Of a stretch of DNA of 64,000 bases, positions 34,444 through 43,701 are shown piece after piece (the stretch's first letter is position 1; the number at the start of each line of letters is the position of its first letter). The DNA lies in the NCBI RefSeq assembly GCF_009909155.2, contig NZ_JAAAPM020000014.1, positions 1 through 64,000 of the forward strand. Direction: 5' to 3'. Below the pieces are notes generated by a model that was not told the DNA's origin, searched no databases, and saw nothing but the letters and a program-made list of their open reading frames with translations. Source of the stretch: Flavobacterium undicola. Lineage in GTDB: Bacteria; Bacteroidota; Bacteroidia; Flavobacteriales; Flavobacteriaceae. The position numbers were made by a program, and so were the translations under genes.

Positions 34444-37400
34444 TTAAAATGCTACATTAATCCCCATTAGAATTGTTGGCAGAACTGGATAATTCCATCC
34501 TCCAAAACCTGATCCTTTCACTCCATCATCTTTATTGGTATCTCCTCCACCTACTTCAGGATCTATACCTGTGTATTTTGTCCATGTCCATAAATTTTGA
34601 CCTGATAATGAAATTCTTAATTTATCTAATCCAAATTTATTGTAGAAAGAATAACCTAATTGAAGGTTTTTCATGCGTACAAAAGAACCATCTTCAACAT
34701 ATAATGAAGAGAATTTAGAGTAGTTTTCATTATTATCATCTTTAGACAAACGAGGAACATAATTAGTAGTTCCCTCACCATGCCAAGCCATTTGATCTAA
34801 TCCGCTTACTTTGTTTGTCAAACTGATACCATTGTATAAATCTGAAATATTTTGATTTACTAAATCATTACCAATACTTGAATAGAAATTAGCTACTAAA
34901 TCGAAATTTTTGTAAGCAAAATTCAAATTCAAACCAACATTGTAATCAGCCCAAGGAGAACCAATTTTTGTACGGTCTTTATCATCTAATTTTCCATCTC
35001 CGTTAACATCTTTAAAACGAATATCTCCAGCTTTAGCATAAGGCTGTAATTTAGTTCCGTGTTCGTCAGTGTGAGCATTCAATTCCGTTTGATTTTGAAA
35101 TAAACCATCCGCTACATATCCATAAAAATACCCTGGTACTTCACCTTTTACAGTCAATGTTCTGTTACCTGCTCCATAAAGTCTTTCTCCTTCAGTCGAT
35201 AAAGACAACATCTCTACATTAACAGTAGTAAAAGTTACATCTACCCCATAAGAGAAATCGCCTTTAGTATCCTTATAAGACAATAATAAATCAATACCAC
35301 TAGATTGCATTGAACCTACATTTGTCCAAATTGTAGAATATCCTGGAAAACCACTGTAAGTAGGAAACTGTTTTTTGAACAGCATATCATTTGTTTTTTT
35401 CTGATAATATTCTAATGAACCTGAAAGTTTATTTTTCCACAATCCGAAATCAAGTCCAAAACTGATATCCTCAACAGTTTCCCATTTAATGTCTCTATTA
35501 GCCATAGTGGATGGATAAGAAGTATCTACAACTTCACCACCAATAACATAATTTCCTTGTCCTATATTAGATTGATAAACTGAAGCCGGTAAATTTTGAT
35601 TTCCTACTTTACCCCAACCTGCTCTAAAAGTTAAATTGTTAAATATCGAATTTTCACTCATCATGAAATCTTCATTCGAAATTCTCCAAGAAACGGATGC
35701 AGCCGGGAAATTAGCCCATTTGTTATTAGACATAAATTTAGAAGAACCGTCACGTCTAAATGAAGTGGTTAAATAGTATTTACTGTCATAGTTGTAAGAA
35801 AAACGCGAAATATAAGACATCAAAGAATTAGACCAGCTGTTACCCTCACTCTTATAATTTTTAGTTGCTGCATTCAACTCTCTCATTGAATCAGAATTAT
35901 TAGGCACTCCTTCTCCATATCCCTTCACATCATTACCATTGTACTCTTCCATTGTACTACCAATCATGAAAGAGGCATTGTGTTTCTGAGCAAATGCTTT
36001 AGAATATGTTGCTGTAGTTTGCCATGTCCAGTCAGAATTAGTAGATGCTTTTCTTTCAATGGTATTGATTTCTGCTTTTTCATGAGCTGCGTCAATCACA
36101 AAGTCTGGAGTAAACTTACTATTTACTCTGTTTCCAACTTCTATCGATCCTTGCGTACGAATTATTAAACCCTTAATAGGCTCATATTGCAAATAACCAT
36201 TTGAATTTAAATTGTATTGATCTGTATAATCATCATATCTGCTTACTGTAGCTACAGGATTCCAAACATAAGAAGGAGATCGTGCATAAATACTGTATTC
36301 ATTTTCAGTTCCATTTAATTGGCTTGCTGGTTTGTAGATTGGTGTAATTGGATCAATCTTAACAAAATCAGCCCAGTTCCCTGGAGATCCCCAAGTTTCA
36401 TAACGAGGATTTAAAGTTACTCCTGCCGAAAACTTATCGGTAAATTTAAAATCATTAGCAATTCTGGCTGTAACTCTTTTCCAACCTCCAACATCATAAA
36501 ACGAATCTGAATTGTAATAGTTCAAACTTATAGCATAAGTGTTTTTCTCAGAACCACCTGTAACACCAACAGAAGTATTAGTAACCGATGAAGCTTTATT
36601 AATTCCTGCTCCCCACCAATCGGTAGTTTTTCCTCTGTATTGTTCTGCATTCGGTAAATATTCCGAATAACCTGAATTAGTATAGGCATTATTCAAGATA
36701 GTAGCATAATTTTCAGCATTAGCCATATCATAAGGTTTCTCCATGATTTGGTAACCTGTGCTTAAATCTACTGTGAATTTTGGTTTTCCAACCTTTCCTT
36801 TTTTGGTAGTAATTAAAATAACACCATTCGAAGCACGAGAACCATAAATTGCACTTGCAGAAGCATCCTTAAGAACATCCATAGATTCAATTTCATTGTT
36901 ACTCAAAAAATTGATACTTGTTCCCATTGGAATACCATCTACTACATAAAGCGGATCTGTACTCAAATTGATTGTAGATATTCCACGGATAAGTACTCTT
37001 GGTTGAGCGCCTGGACCACCGGCACCTGTAATTTGAACCCCAGCCACTTTTCCTTGCAAAGATTCAGTAACGTTTCCTACTGTCATGGTTTGAAGATCTT
37101 TTCCTTTTACAGAAGCAATCGAACTGGTAACATCTTTCTTTTTTACAGTAGCATATCCTACTACCACAACTTCCTCTAATGTTTGATTGTCTTCCGTTAA
37201 GTTCACATCAACTACTGTTTTTTGATCTACTTTAATTGTTTGGGTTACAAAACCCATAAAAGAAAATTCAATTTGGGCTTCTTTATTAGGAACTACAATA
37301 GCATATTTTCCATCAAAATCAGTTGAGACTGAAGTTTGTGTTCCTTTTACAAAAACATTTACACCTGGAATTGGTATAGCCGTTTTGTCTTTAACAGTTC

Positions 37401-37476
37401 CTTTTACTGTAATTTGTGCAAAGGCTGCCGAGCTACATAAAATAGCAATTAGTAACCCTATAAATTTATATTTCAT
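34444..37476 (-). CDS. SusC/RagA family TonB-linked outer-membrane transporter
   Basis: 1010 residues. After a signal peptide ending in AAFAQ comes the carboxypeptidase-like regulatory domain (TVKGTVKDKTAIPIPGVNVF), then the SusC-type region EEVVVVGYATVKKKDVT, the plug (SLQGKVAGVQI, GISTINLSTDPLYVVDG, AIYGSRASNGVILITTKKG) and a large barrel ending in an aromatic residue (MGINVAF). With SusD it imports oligosaccharides released at the surface, using TonB energy. It is the longest member of the PUL transcript and sits between a SusE/F-like lipoprotein and SusD. Confidence 0.95.
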   Translation of the reverse strand: MKYKFIGLLIAILCSSAAFAQITVKGTVKDKTAIPIPGVNVFVKGTQTSVSTDFDGKYAIVVPNKEAQIEFSFMGFVTQTIKVDQKTVVDVNLTEDNQTLEEVVVVGYATVKKKDVTSSIASVKGKDLQTMTVGNVTESLQGKVAGVQITGAGGPGAQPRVLIRGISTINLSTDPLYVVDGIPMGTSINFLSNNEIESMDVLKDASASAIYGSRASNGVILITTKKGKVGKPKFTVDLSTGYQIMEKPYDMANAENYATILNNAYTNSGYSEYLPNAEQYRGKTTDWWGAGINKASSVTNTSVGVTGGSEKNTYAISLNYYNSDSFYDVGGWKRVTARIANDFKFTDKFSAGVTLNPRYETWGSPGNWADFVKIDPITPIYKPASQLNGTENEYSIYARSPSYVWNPVATVSRYDDYTDQYNLNSNGYLQYEPIKGLIIRTQGSIEVGNRVNSKFTPDFVIDAAHEKAEINTIERKASTNSDWTWQTTATYSKAFAQKHNASFMIGSTMEEYNGNDVKGYGEGVPNNSDSMRELNAATKNYKSEGNSWSNSLMSYISRFSYNYDSKYYLTTSFRRDGSSKFMSNNKWANFPAASVSWRISNEDFMMSENSIFNNLTFRAGWGKVGNQNLPASVYQSNIGQGNYVIGGEVVDTSYPSTMANRDIKWETVEDISFGLDFGLWKNKLSGSLEYYQKKTNDMLFKKQFPTYSGFPGYSTIWTNVGSMQSSGIDLLLSYKDTKGDFSYGVDVTFTTVNVEMLSLSTEGERLYGAGNRTLTVKGEVPGYFYGYVADGLFQNQTELNAHTDEHGTKLQPYAKAGDIRFKDVNGDGKLDDKDRTKIGSPWADYNVGLNLNFAYKNFDLVANFYSSIGNDLVNQNISDLYNGISLTNKVSGLDQMAWHGEGTTNYVPRLSKDDNNENYSKFSSLYVEDGSFVRMKNLQLGYSFYNKFGLDKLRISLSGQNLWTWTKYTGIDPEVGGGDTNKDDGVKGSGFGGWNYPVLPTILMGINVAF

Positions 37477-37519
37477 ATCAAGATAATTTATTAATTAATG
37501 TTATATCAGCTATAACAAA

Positions 37520-38917
37520 CTATTTTTTAGTGATAAATGCCCTTTCTAATTCTGTATCCAGAATCACTTTATAAACACCCGGAGCAGCTGGATATTTAGC
37601 ATTTCCGTTTGCACCTGGTGACATAGTAGCAATACCATTTTTTATTAATCTCCAAGATGGACTCCACCATTGACCTGTAAAAGTTCCTTCCATGGTACCT
37701 GTAAGTGTATATTCACCTACTAATTGATATGGATTGTTTGGATTATTGGCTAAATGTAATCCTGTTTGAATCCAAGCATTCCAAGTATCCCAATTAGCTC
37801 CTTGAATTCCTCCACCAGCGATACTTACAAAAGGTTTTCTCAGCGCTTCATTATCATGCCATAAACCGTTTGCTACATCAGCCCAAACTTTACTAGATGG
37901 AGTGTATTTAGTCACAGTATAAACTAATGTACTTGGATTTACTTTTATTTTATAATATCCTTTTGTAGGTAAAACAATAGCTGAAGATGTAACATCATCA
38001 ATTAAATTTCCTGAGGCATTCAATCCAAAACAATGTGGTGCAAAATCAGCTTCTTGACCTAAGAAATAAATTTGTTTATTATCAGTATCAGCATAATATT
38101 TAAATTCAAAGTCTTGTCCCACTTTTTCATGGAAATACATAGGTACTCCTACAGCATCTGTTGTTAAATTAGTTCCCTTTGGTTGGTCACATAAATAAAT
38201 TGCTGGATATTCATTAGTTGCAACAATATTGATATTTAATGTTCCCATATTCGGAATTGCAAATTTATCTTTTGCGGTAATGGTTAAAACATATTGAGCA
38301 GCAGTTACTGGTAAAGTATAAGTCTTGTTGAAAGTATACGATTGAGGAGCTCCTGTTAATTGAACCATTTCGTTGATACCTAAGGCTGCACATTTAACCT
38401 GAATATAATCAATCCCTGAATCGTCATTAACTACAAAATTTACTGGCAATTTATTACTGGAAGACAATAAGATTACGGCTCCTTCTTTAGGCGTAATCAT
38501 ACTTATTGCTGGAGCGTTAAATTCGCCATCCAAACGTAAGTTAATATTCTGATCTATAGCATTACCTGAAACATCAGTAATAGTTAATTTGATAACAAAC
38601 CCCTCAGAAGCACCTCTATTAGCAGGAACTTCAAAAAAATAACTCAAATCATAAGAAGTTAATAAAGGATCTGTTGCAAAATTGATTACTTTATCTAAAT
38701 TTAATTCAGGAATTTGAATTCTTACATTCTTTAAACCTAAATCATCTGCCAAAGTGGCTTTAATCTCAAACTTTCTGTTTGGAGCTCCATATATTTCATT
38801 TGTTGAAACGACAACTGTAGGATTATCCGAAGAAGGAAAATCGGCTTCATTTTCCTGACATCCTGTAAAAAGGATAGTAAAAAATGTAAGCAAAAATAAA
38901 AACGAGAGTTTATTCAT
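37520..38917 (-). CDS. SusE/SusF-like surface glycan-binding lipoprotein
   Basis: 465 residues with lipobox LFTGC (Cys20). The N-terminal 230 residues look like two beta-sandwich (Ig/PKD-like) domains (EIKATLADDLGLKNVRIQI, PKEGAVILL); the C-terminal half holds SusE/F-type segments, such as KGYYKIKVNPSTLVYTVTKY, GEYTLTGTMEGTFTGQWW and PGVYKVILDTELERAF. Such proteins bind the target glycan outside the cell without catalysis. It is the first gene of the PUL transcript, 43 bases before SusC, rather than following SusD as in the starch system. I do not recognise a specific family name. Confidence 0.75.
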   Translation of the reverse strand: MNKLSFLFLLTFFTILFTGCQENEADFPSSDNPTVVVSTNEIYGAPNRKFEIKATLADDLGLKNVRIQIPELNLDKVINFATDPLLTSYDLSYFFEVPANRGASEGFVIKLTITDVSGNAIDQNINLRLDGEFNAPAISMITPKEGAVILLSSSNKLPVNFVVNDDSGIDYIQVKCAALGINEMVQLTGAPQSYTFNKTYTLPVTAAQYVLTITAKDKFAIPNMGTLNINIVATNEYPAIYLCDQPKGTNLTTDAVGVPMYFHEKVGQDFEFKYYADTDNKQIYFLGQEADFAPHCFGLNASGNLIDDVTSSAIVLPTKGYYKIKVNPSTLVYTVTKYTPSSKVWADVANGLWHDNEALRKPFVSIAGGGIQGANWDTWNAWIQTGLHLANNPNNPYQLVGEYTLTGTMEGTFTGQWWSPSWRLIKNGIATMSPGANGNAKYPAAPGVYKVILDTELERAFITKK

Positions 38918-39447
38918 ATAGCTTTAGTTTTTAAAGTTGTTTTTTAATTAATCTTCTGATTTTTTAAACAACTTGTTTTGGTTTTTAATTGTAATTTGTA
39001 TTTCTTGTTTTTGTCTTAATAATGTAATTTTTCATTGTGTTCCTATACTTTTCATAAGCTTAATTTTAGTGTGTTTGGTTAATAATTAGTGTGTATTAGT
39101 TTGTTTGTTTTTATGATAATTTAACTTAATAGAATCGTTAAATTCTAAATAGAAAGCTACCAGAAAAGCAAAGAAATAACTAAATACTAATGATTAAAGG
39201 GGGAGAAATGGAAAAAAAAGCAGGGTAAATTGGAAAACAATAAGGACATATTCGTCAAAAAAAACTATTTAACAAAAAAATAGCTCTTTATTTATCTTAT
39301 GCTAAAATTAAAAGCGATATTTCTTCAAATCAACAAAAAATCCTAACCATATTATTAATACGATTAGGATTACAACATTAGTAGCATATTTTAATTCAAA
39401 AAGCGAAAGTAAACGTGATAAAAATCCTTGCTTTGATTAAATAATAA
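38918..39447. other. PUL upstream region
   Basis: 530 bases without a gene, between the first PUL gene and the regulator's 3' end. It should contain the PUL promoter and the binding site for the hybrid two-component regulator, but no clear TAnnTTTG or direct repeat was recognised on the minus strand. The part nearest the regulator holds the hairpin at 39339-39371. Confidence 0.5.
39339..39371 (-). terminator. Terminator after the hybrid two-component regulator
   Basis: AATCCTAA (39339-39346) pairs with TTAGGATT (39364-39371); on the minus strand a run of Ts follows. It lies about 77 bases after the regulator's stop codon. Confidence 0.7.
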
Positions 39448-42400
39448 CTATTTGATAATATTCAGATCTTTATTAAATGAATCTTTATATTTCTTAACAT
39501 ACATAGAAGGAGTGATACCAAATAATTTTACAAATTGTTGTCTAAAATATTTTTGATCCTCAAATCCTACTTCAGCACTAGCCTGAGTAATATTCATATC
39601 TTCAGTAAGCAATAATAGGGCTGCTCTTCTTAAGCGAATAGATCGAATAAAAGCATTCAAAGTCTCCCCTGAAATTATCTTTATTTTGGTGTACAAAGTA
39701 CGGTGACTCATTCCCATTTCGGTAGCGAAATTTTTAATTGCAAAATCTCTATTCCCCATATTTGCTTCTATAATATCAATACATTTTTTTAAAAATTCTT
39801 GATATTCTGCTGGCACCTTTTGGTCATTTTCCTTTAAGGTGATACTATCCAGAAAATACTTCCTTAAATTCCCTCTGTTTTTCAATAAAGTATTTACTCT
39901 TGCTATAAGTAAGTCATCATCAAATGGTTTAGTGATATAATCATCAGCTCCGTCTGTTATTCCTTTCAAATGGGTTTCCGGATTATTTGTAGCCGTCAAT
40001 AATATTACCGGAATATGAGATAAATCTTCACTTTCTTTTATTCTTTTGCACAACTCCAATCCGTCCATCACTTCCATTGCAATATCAGAAATCACAATAT
40101 CCGGCATATGCTTTTTAGTTAATTTTAATCCTTCATGACCGTTTACTGCACTGTAAACCAAATGAGTTTTGGAAAACAACTGAATTAAATAATTCCGAAT
40201 TTCAGTATTATCATCAATTATCAAAACTGATTTTTTATCCGTAAGTATTTTTTTATTGAGTTCTTCCTCAAATTCATTCGCATTTACAGCTTCATTTTGT
40301 TCTAAATCATCAACTAAAAGTTCTTCTACTAATTCACTCATTTTTGGAACATTCGAACTAATAGGCAAATCATCAAAATGTTCCTGACCTTTCAAGAAAG
40401 TCAATGTAAAGCAACTTCCTTTCCCTATTTCGCTCACACAGGCAACAGTTCCTTTGTGTTTATCTACAAAATACTTCACGATATAAAGTCCAATACCAAA
40501 ACCGGTACTCACAGAAACCTTCGAATCTAATTGCTTGAATTTTTCAAAAATAGCTTCAATATTTTGCTGGGCAATACCTGATCCAGTATCAGAAATAGCT
40601 ACTGACACTTCTTTTTCCGTTTCTGTTAGTTTAACAACAATATTTCCTCCATCAGCAGTATATTTGAAAGCATTTGAAACTAGGTTAAACAATGAAATTT
40701 CAATCTTTTCATAATCACCAATTATCGAAACAGATTGTTGAGGAATTTCGATAGTATAGTCTATTTTTTTATCCTTGGCCTGTGTCACAAAACATTGATA
40801 CACCTCCTGACATAAATGATTCATATTTATTTCTGACAGTCTCAATACATCTGCGTCGTTTTCGGCCTTACGGAAAAGCAACAATTGGTCTACAAGACTT
40901 AAAAGTCGTCTTGCATTTCTATAAGCAATTTGTAAATCGCCCTTTGAAGGATCATTTTGAACATCCTCTTTTTTAATTACTTTTTTCAAAGGATTGATAA
41001 TGAGTGCAAGAGGTGTACGGAATTCATGAGAAATATAAGTAAACATCGACGATTGTTTTTCGGCAATTTCTTTCTCTTTTTCTCTTTCTAATTCTGCTAT
41101 TTTAACTTTATACTTTAAACGTTCCTGGTATTTACTGTATCTTACATAATTGTAAATAATGGCTCCACCAATAATCAAATACAAAAGATAAGCCCACCAG
41201 GTTCTATACCATGGTGGTAAAACTATTATTCGAATCAAAGTCTCTGCTTTACTTAATTCATCTTGAAAATTGGACGTTTTTACTTTAAAAACATAAGTTC
41301 CTTCAGAAAGATGGGGATAATTAACTTTTCTGTTTTGTCCAACATTACTCCATTGATCGTCCCAACCGTCTAAGAAATAAGCATAATTAATTTTATCAGC
41401 ACCCGAATAATCTAAAGCAACAAACTCTATAGACAAAGTAGTTTGATCATAAGGCAATCGTATTTCTTTAATTTGATTTTCTTCAGTCCACTCCGAAATT
41501 AAATCAGGTTTAGTTGCAATTGGCTCATTATTTACACTTAAATCAGAAAGAAGAATTTTAGTATTCGAAACAACTTCTTTTATTGATTCGGGATAAAACA
41601 AATTAAAACCATTGATTCCTCCAAATAAAAACTCACCCGTTGCTAATTTCAAACCGGCATTGAAACTAAACTGATTGCTTTGTAAACCATCATTTTTAGA
41701 AAAAATCCTAAAGGTTTTAGTCTTGATATCTAATCTACTCAAACCATTATAGGTACTCATCCACAAATTCCCCTTTTTATCTTCTAATATTCTTAAAATG
41801 GTATTGGAAGATAAACCATCAGCAGTAGTAAACCTTTTGAAAGTGTTGGTTTTTCTATTGAACAGCAACAATCCGCCTTCTTGTGTAGCTACCCAAAGTT
41901 GTTTATTTCTATCTTCATGTATGCATCGCACGGGATAACCAATATTGACTTTACCCAGTTTTTTATTCGCTTTATCTATCCATACAATCGAAGTATAATT
42001 TCCTCCCCAAAGCTTTCCATCGCTGGTTTGAGTTAAACATTGCAAATTATTGATTCTTCTGTCATAAAGTAAAAACGAATTTTTACTGCGATCAAAAAGA
42101 TACAAACAGCCCTCATTAGTGGCACTTGCCCAAATATTTTTTTGAGCATCCTCGAAAACCAACCAAATATTTTTCTCTACTTGTTTTGTAAACGGATTAT
42201 AACAAGAATAATGACTTATCGCATTTGTTTTAGGATTAATCCGATTGACTCCTCCAGCCCATGTGGACAGCCATATTTCATTATTACTGTCACGAATGAC
42301 ATTAGTTATAAAATTACTGCTAATATAGTTTGCCGAGTTAGGATTGTTATTATAAACAGTATAAGTGTCTTGTTTTCTATTCCAATAACGCAATCCAGCC

Positions 42401-43509
42401 CCATCTGTTCCAATCCATAAATTTTGTTTTTCATCCTCACAACTGGATAAAATAAAATTTTGAGCCAAATTGTTGTCTTTAGCATTGTATTTAATATTTT
42501 TAAAATACTTAGGAGTAGAACTAATCATACTGATTCCGCCACGAAGCGTTCCAAACCAAATATTTCCAAAATAATCTTCATAAACACTCCAAACCGAACT
42601 ACTTTTTATAATTTGCTGCGCATTATTCTGACGATAAGGAACGGTCATTTTAGTAATCTTATCCAAAGTATAAAGACCACAACCATCGGTAGCTAACCAA
42701 AGTTGATTTTTCTTATCTCTAAGAATATTGGTAACAATACATTTATTAGAAAAATAATTTTTTGAAATTGCAAAAGTGGAAGTATTAAATAGAAAAAGTC
42801 CTTCATCTGTACCTATCCAAAGATTTCCATTGCTATCACTATCCATGCACTTTACTTCCATGAGTAAAGGAGTAATCAATTTCATTTTCTTCGAAAGATA
42901 ATTGTAATTACAAATACCTAAATCCCTAACATATACCCAGCAAGAACTCCCTTTTTTATCCTTTTGAATCGCTAAAGCATCATAGCTAAATGCTTTCTTT
43001 AATTTAGTTATCGGAACCGTTTTCCCTACAAACGAATCTCCTTCAAATGCTACTAATCCTGAATTTTGCGTAGCCAATAAAACCAATTCATTAGATACAG
43101 CTTTTATTTGATGTACTACATTTTTTAAAACTACAGCAGTACTATTCTCTTTTTCTTTATACTGAACAGTATAAAATAAAGCTTTTGACTTATCATAAAC
43201 ACTTGCTCCTTTGTTTCCTCCTACCCAAATATGTCTTTTTGAATCTCCTTCTAAGGAATAAACAGTATTGTTTGATAATGATTTTTCGTTATTGATTTCA
43301 TTTCGAAAAACCTTAAATGTATATCCATCATAACGATTCAAACCGTCGTAAGTTCCAAACCACATATAGCCATCCTTATCCTGATAAATCGTAGTAATCG
43401 AATTATTTGATAATCCATCTGAAATATCAAGAAATTTCACCGAGTACTCTTGTGAAAAACCTAGAAAAGGACAAAAAATCAGTGTTAGTAATAGTGCTAA
43501 ATACTTCAA
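39448..43509 (-). CDS. Hybrid two-component system regulator of the PUL
   Basis: About 1353 residues. The favoured start is a TTG at 43509 giving MKYLALLLTLIFCPFLGFSQ, a clean signal peptide; the frame extends 16 codons further to another TTG without any ATG. Numbering below counts from the longer frame. Periplasmic part: many two-bladed regulator-propeller repeats to about 660 (YMWFGTYDGLNRYDG is one), then a Y_Y_Y domain (about 700-775). One membrane helix near 787-806. Cytoplasmic part: HisKA with FTYISHEFRTPL (His844), an HATPase (VSNAFKYTADGG, SDTGSGIA), a receiver (phospho-acceptor Asp1158 in IVISDIAM) and an AraC-type helix-turn-helix at the C-terminus. It senses a released oligosaccharide and activates the adjacent PUL. 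Confidence 0.95.
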   Translation of the reverse strand: MKYLALLLTLIFCPFLGFSQEYSVKFLDISDGLSNNSITTIYQDKDGYMWFGTYDGLNRYDGYTFKVFRNEINNEKSLSNNTVYSLEGDSKRHIWVGGNKGASVYDKSKALFYTVQYKEKENSTAVVLKNVVHQIKAVSNELVLLATQNSGLVAFEGDSFVGKTVPITKLKKAFSYDALAIQKDKKGSSCWVYVRDLGICNYNYLSKKMKLITPLLMEVKCMDSDSNGNLWIGTDEGLFLFNTSTFAISKNYFSNKCIVTNILRDKKNQLWLATDGCGLYTLDKITKMTVPYRQNNAQQIIKSSSVWSVYEDYFGNIWFGTLRGGISMISSTPKYFKNIKYNAKDNNLAQNFILSSCEDEKQNLWIGTDGAGLRYWNRKQDTYTVYNNNPNSANYISSNFITNVIRDSNNEIWLSTWAGGVNRINPKTNAISHYSCYNPFTKQVEKNIWLVFEDAQKNIWASATNEGCLYLFDRSKNSFLLYDRRINNLQCLTQTSDGKLWGGNYTSIVWIDKANKKLGKVNIGYPVRCIHEDRNKQLWVATQEGGLLLFNRKTNTFKRFTTADGLSSNTILRILEDKKGNLWMSTYNGLSRLDIKTKTFRIFSKNDGLQSNQFSFNAGLKLATGEFLFGGINGFNLFYPESIKEVVSNTKILLSDLSVNNEPIATKPDLISEWTEENQIKEIRLPYDQTTLSIEFVALDYSGADKINYAYFLDGWDDQWSNVGQNRKVNYPHLSEGTYVFKVKTSNFQDELSKAETLIRIIVLPPWYRTWWAYLLYLIIGGAIIYNYVRYSKYQERLKYKVKIAELEREKEKEIAEKQSSMFTYISHEFRTPLALIINPLKKVIKKEDVQNDPSKGDLQIAYRNARRLLSLVDQLLLFRKAENDADVLRLSEINMNHLCQEVYQCFVTQAKDKKIDYTIEIPQQSVSIIGDYEKIEISLFNLVSNAFKYTADGGNIVVKLTETEKEVSVAISDTGSGIAQQNIEAIFEKFKQLDSKVSVSTGFGIGLYIVKYFVDKHKGTVACVSEIGKGSCFTLTFLKGQEHFDDLPISSNVPKMSELVEELLVDDLEQNEAVNANEFEEELNKKILTDKKSVLIIDDNTEIRNYLIQLFSKTHLVYSAVNGHEGLKLTKKHMPDIVISDIAMEVMDGLELCKRIKESEDLSHIPVILLTATNNPETHLKGITDGADDYITKPFDDDLLIARVNTLLKNRGNLRKYFLDSITLKENDQKVPAEYQEFLKKCIDIIEANMGNRDFAIKNFATEMGMSHRTLYTKIKIISGETLNAFIRSIRLRRAALLLLTEDMNITQASAEVGFEDQKYFRQQFVKLFGITPSMYVKKYKDSFNKDLNIIK

Positions 43510-43639
43510 AATTATCGATTTAATGTTAGCTTGATTGATTTTGATTGAACAGCACAAGATATAATAAAATTAGTTAATCTCATAAATTCCTCGTTTTTTT
43601 TAAACATCAATTTTTATTCAAAAACGGTTTTAGATTATA

Positions 43640-43678
43640 AAAAAAGTGCGAAATAATAAAATTATTTCGCACTTTTTT
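43640..43678 (-). terminator. Terminator after the sugar symporter
   Basis: A 17-base perfect stem (43640-43656 with 43662-43678; core AGTGCGAAATAA) and 5-base loop, with A and T tracts on both sides. It separates the symporter from the regulator downstream. Confidence 0.88.
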
Positions 43679-43701
43679 ATAAATATAATTTATTAAATAT
43701 A

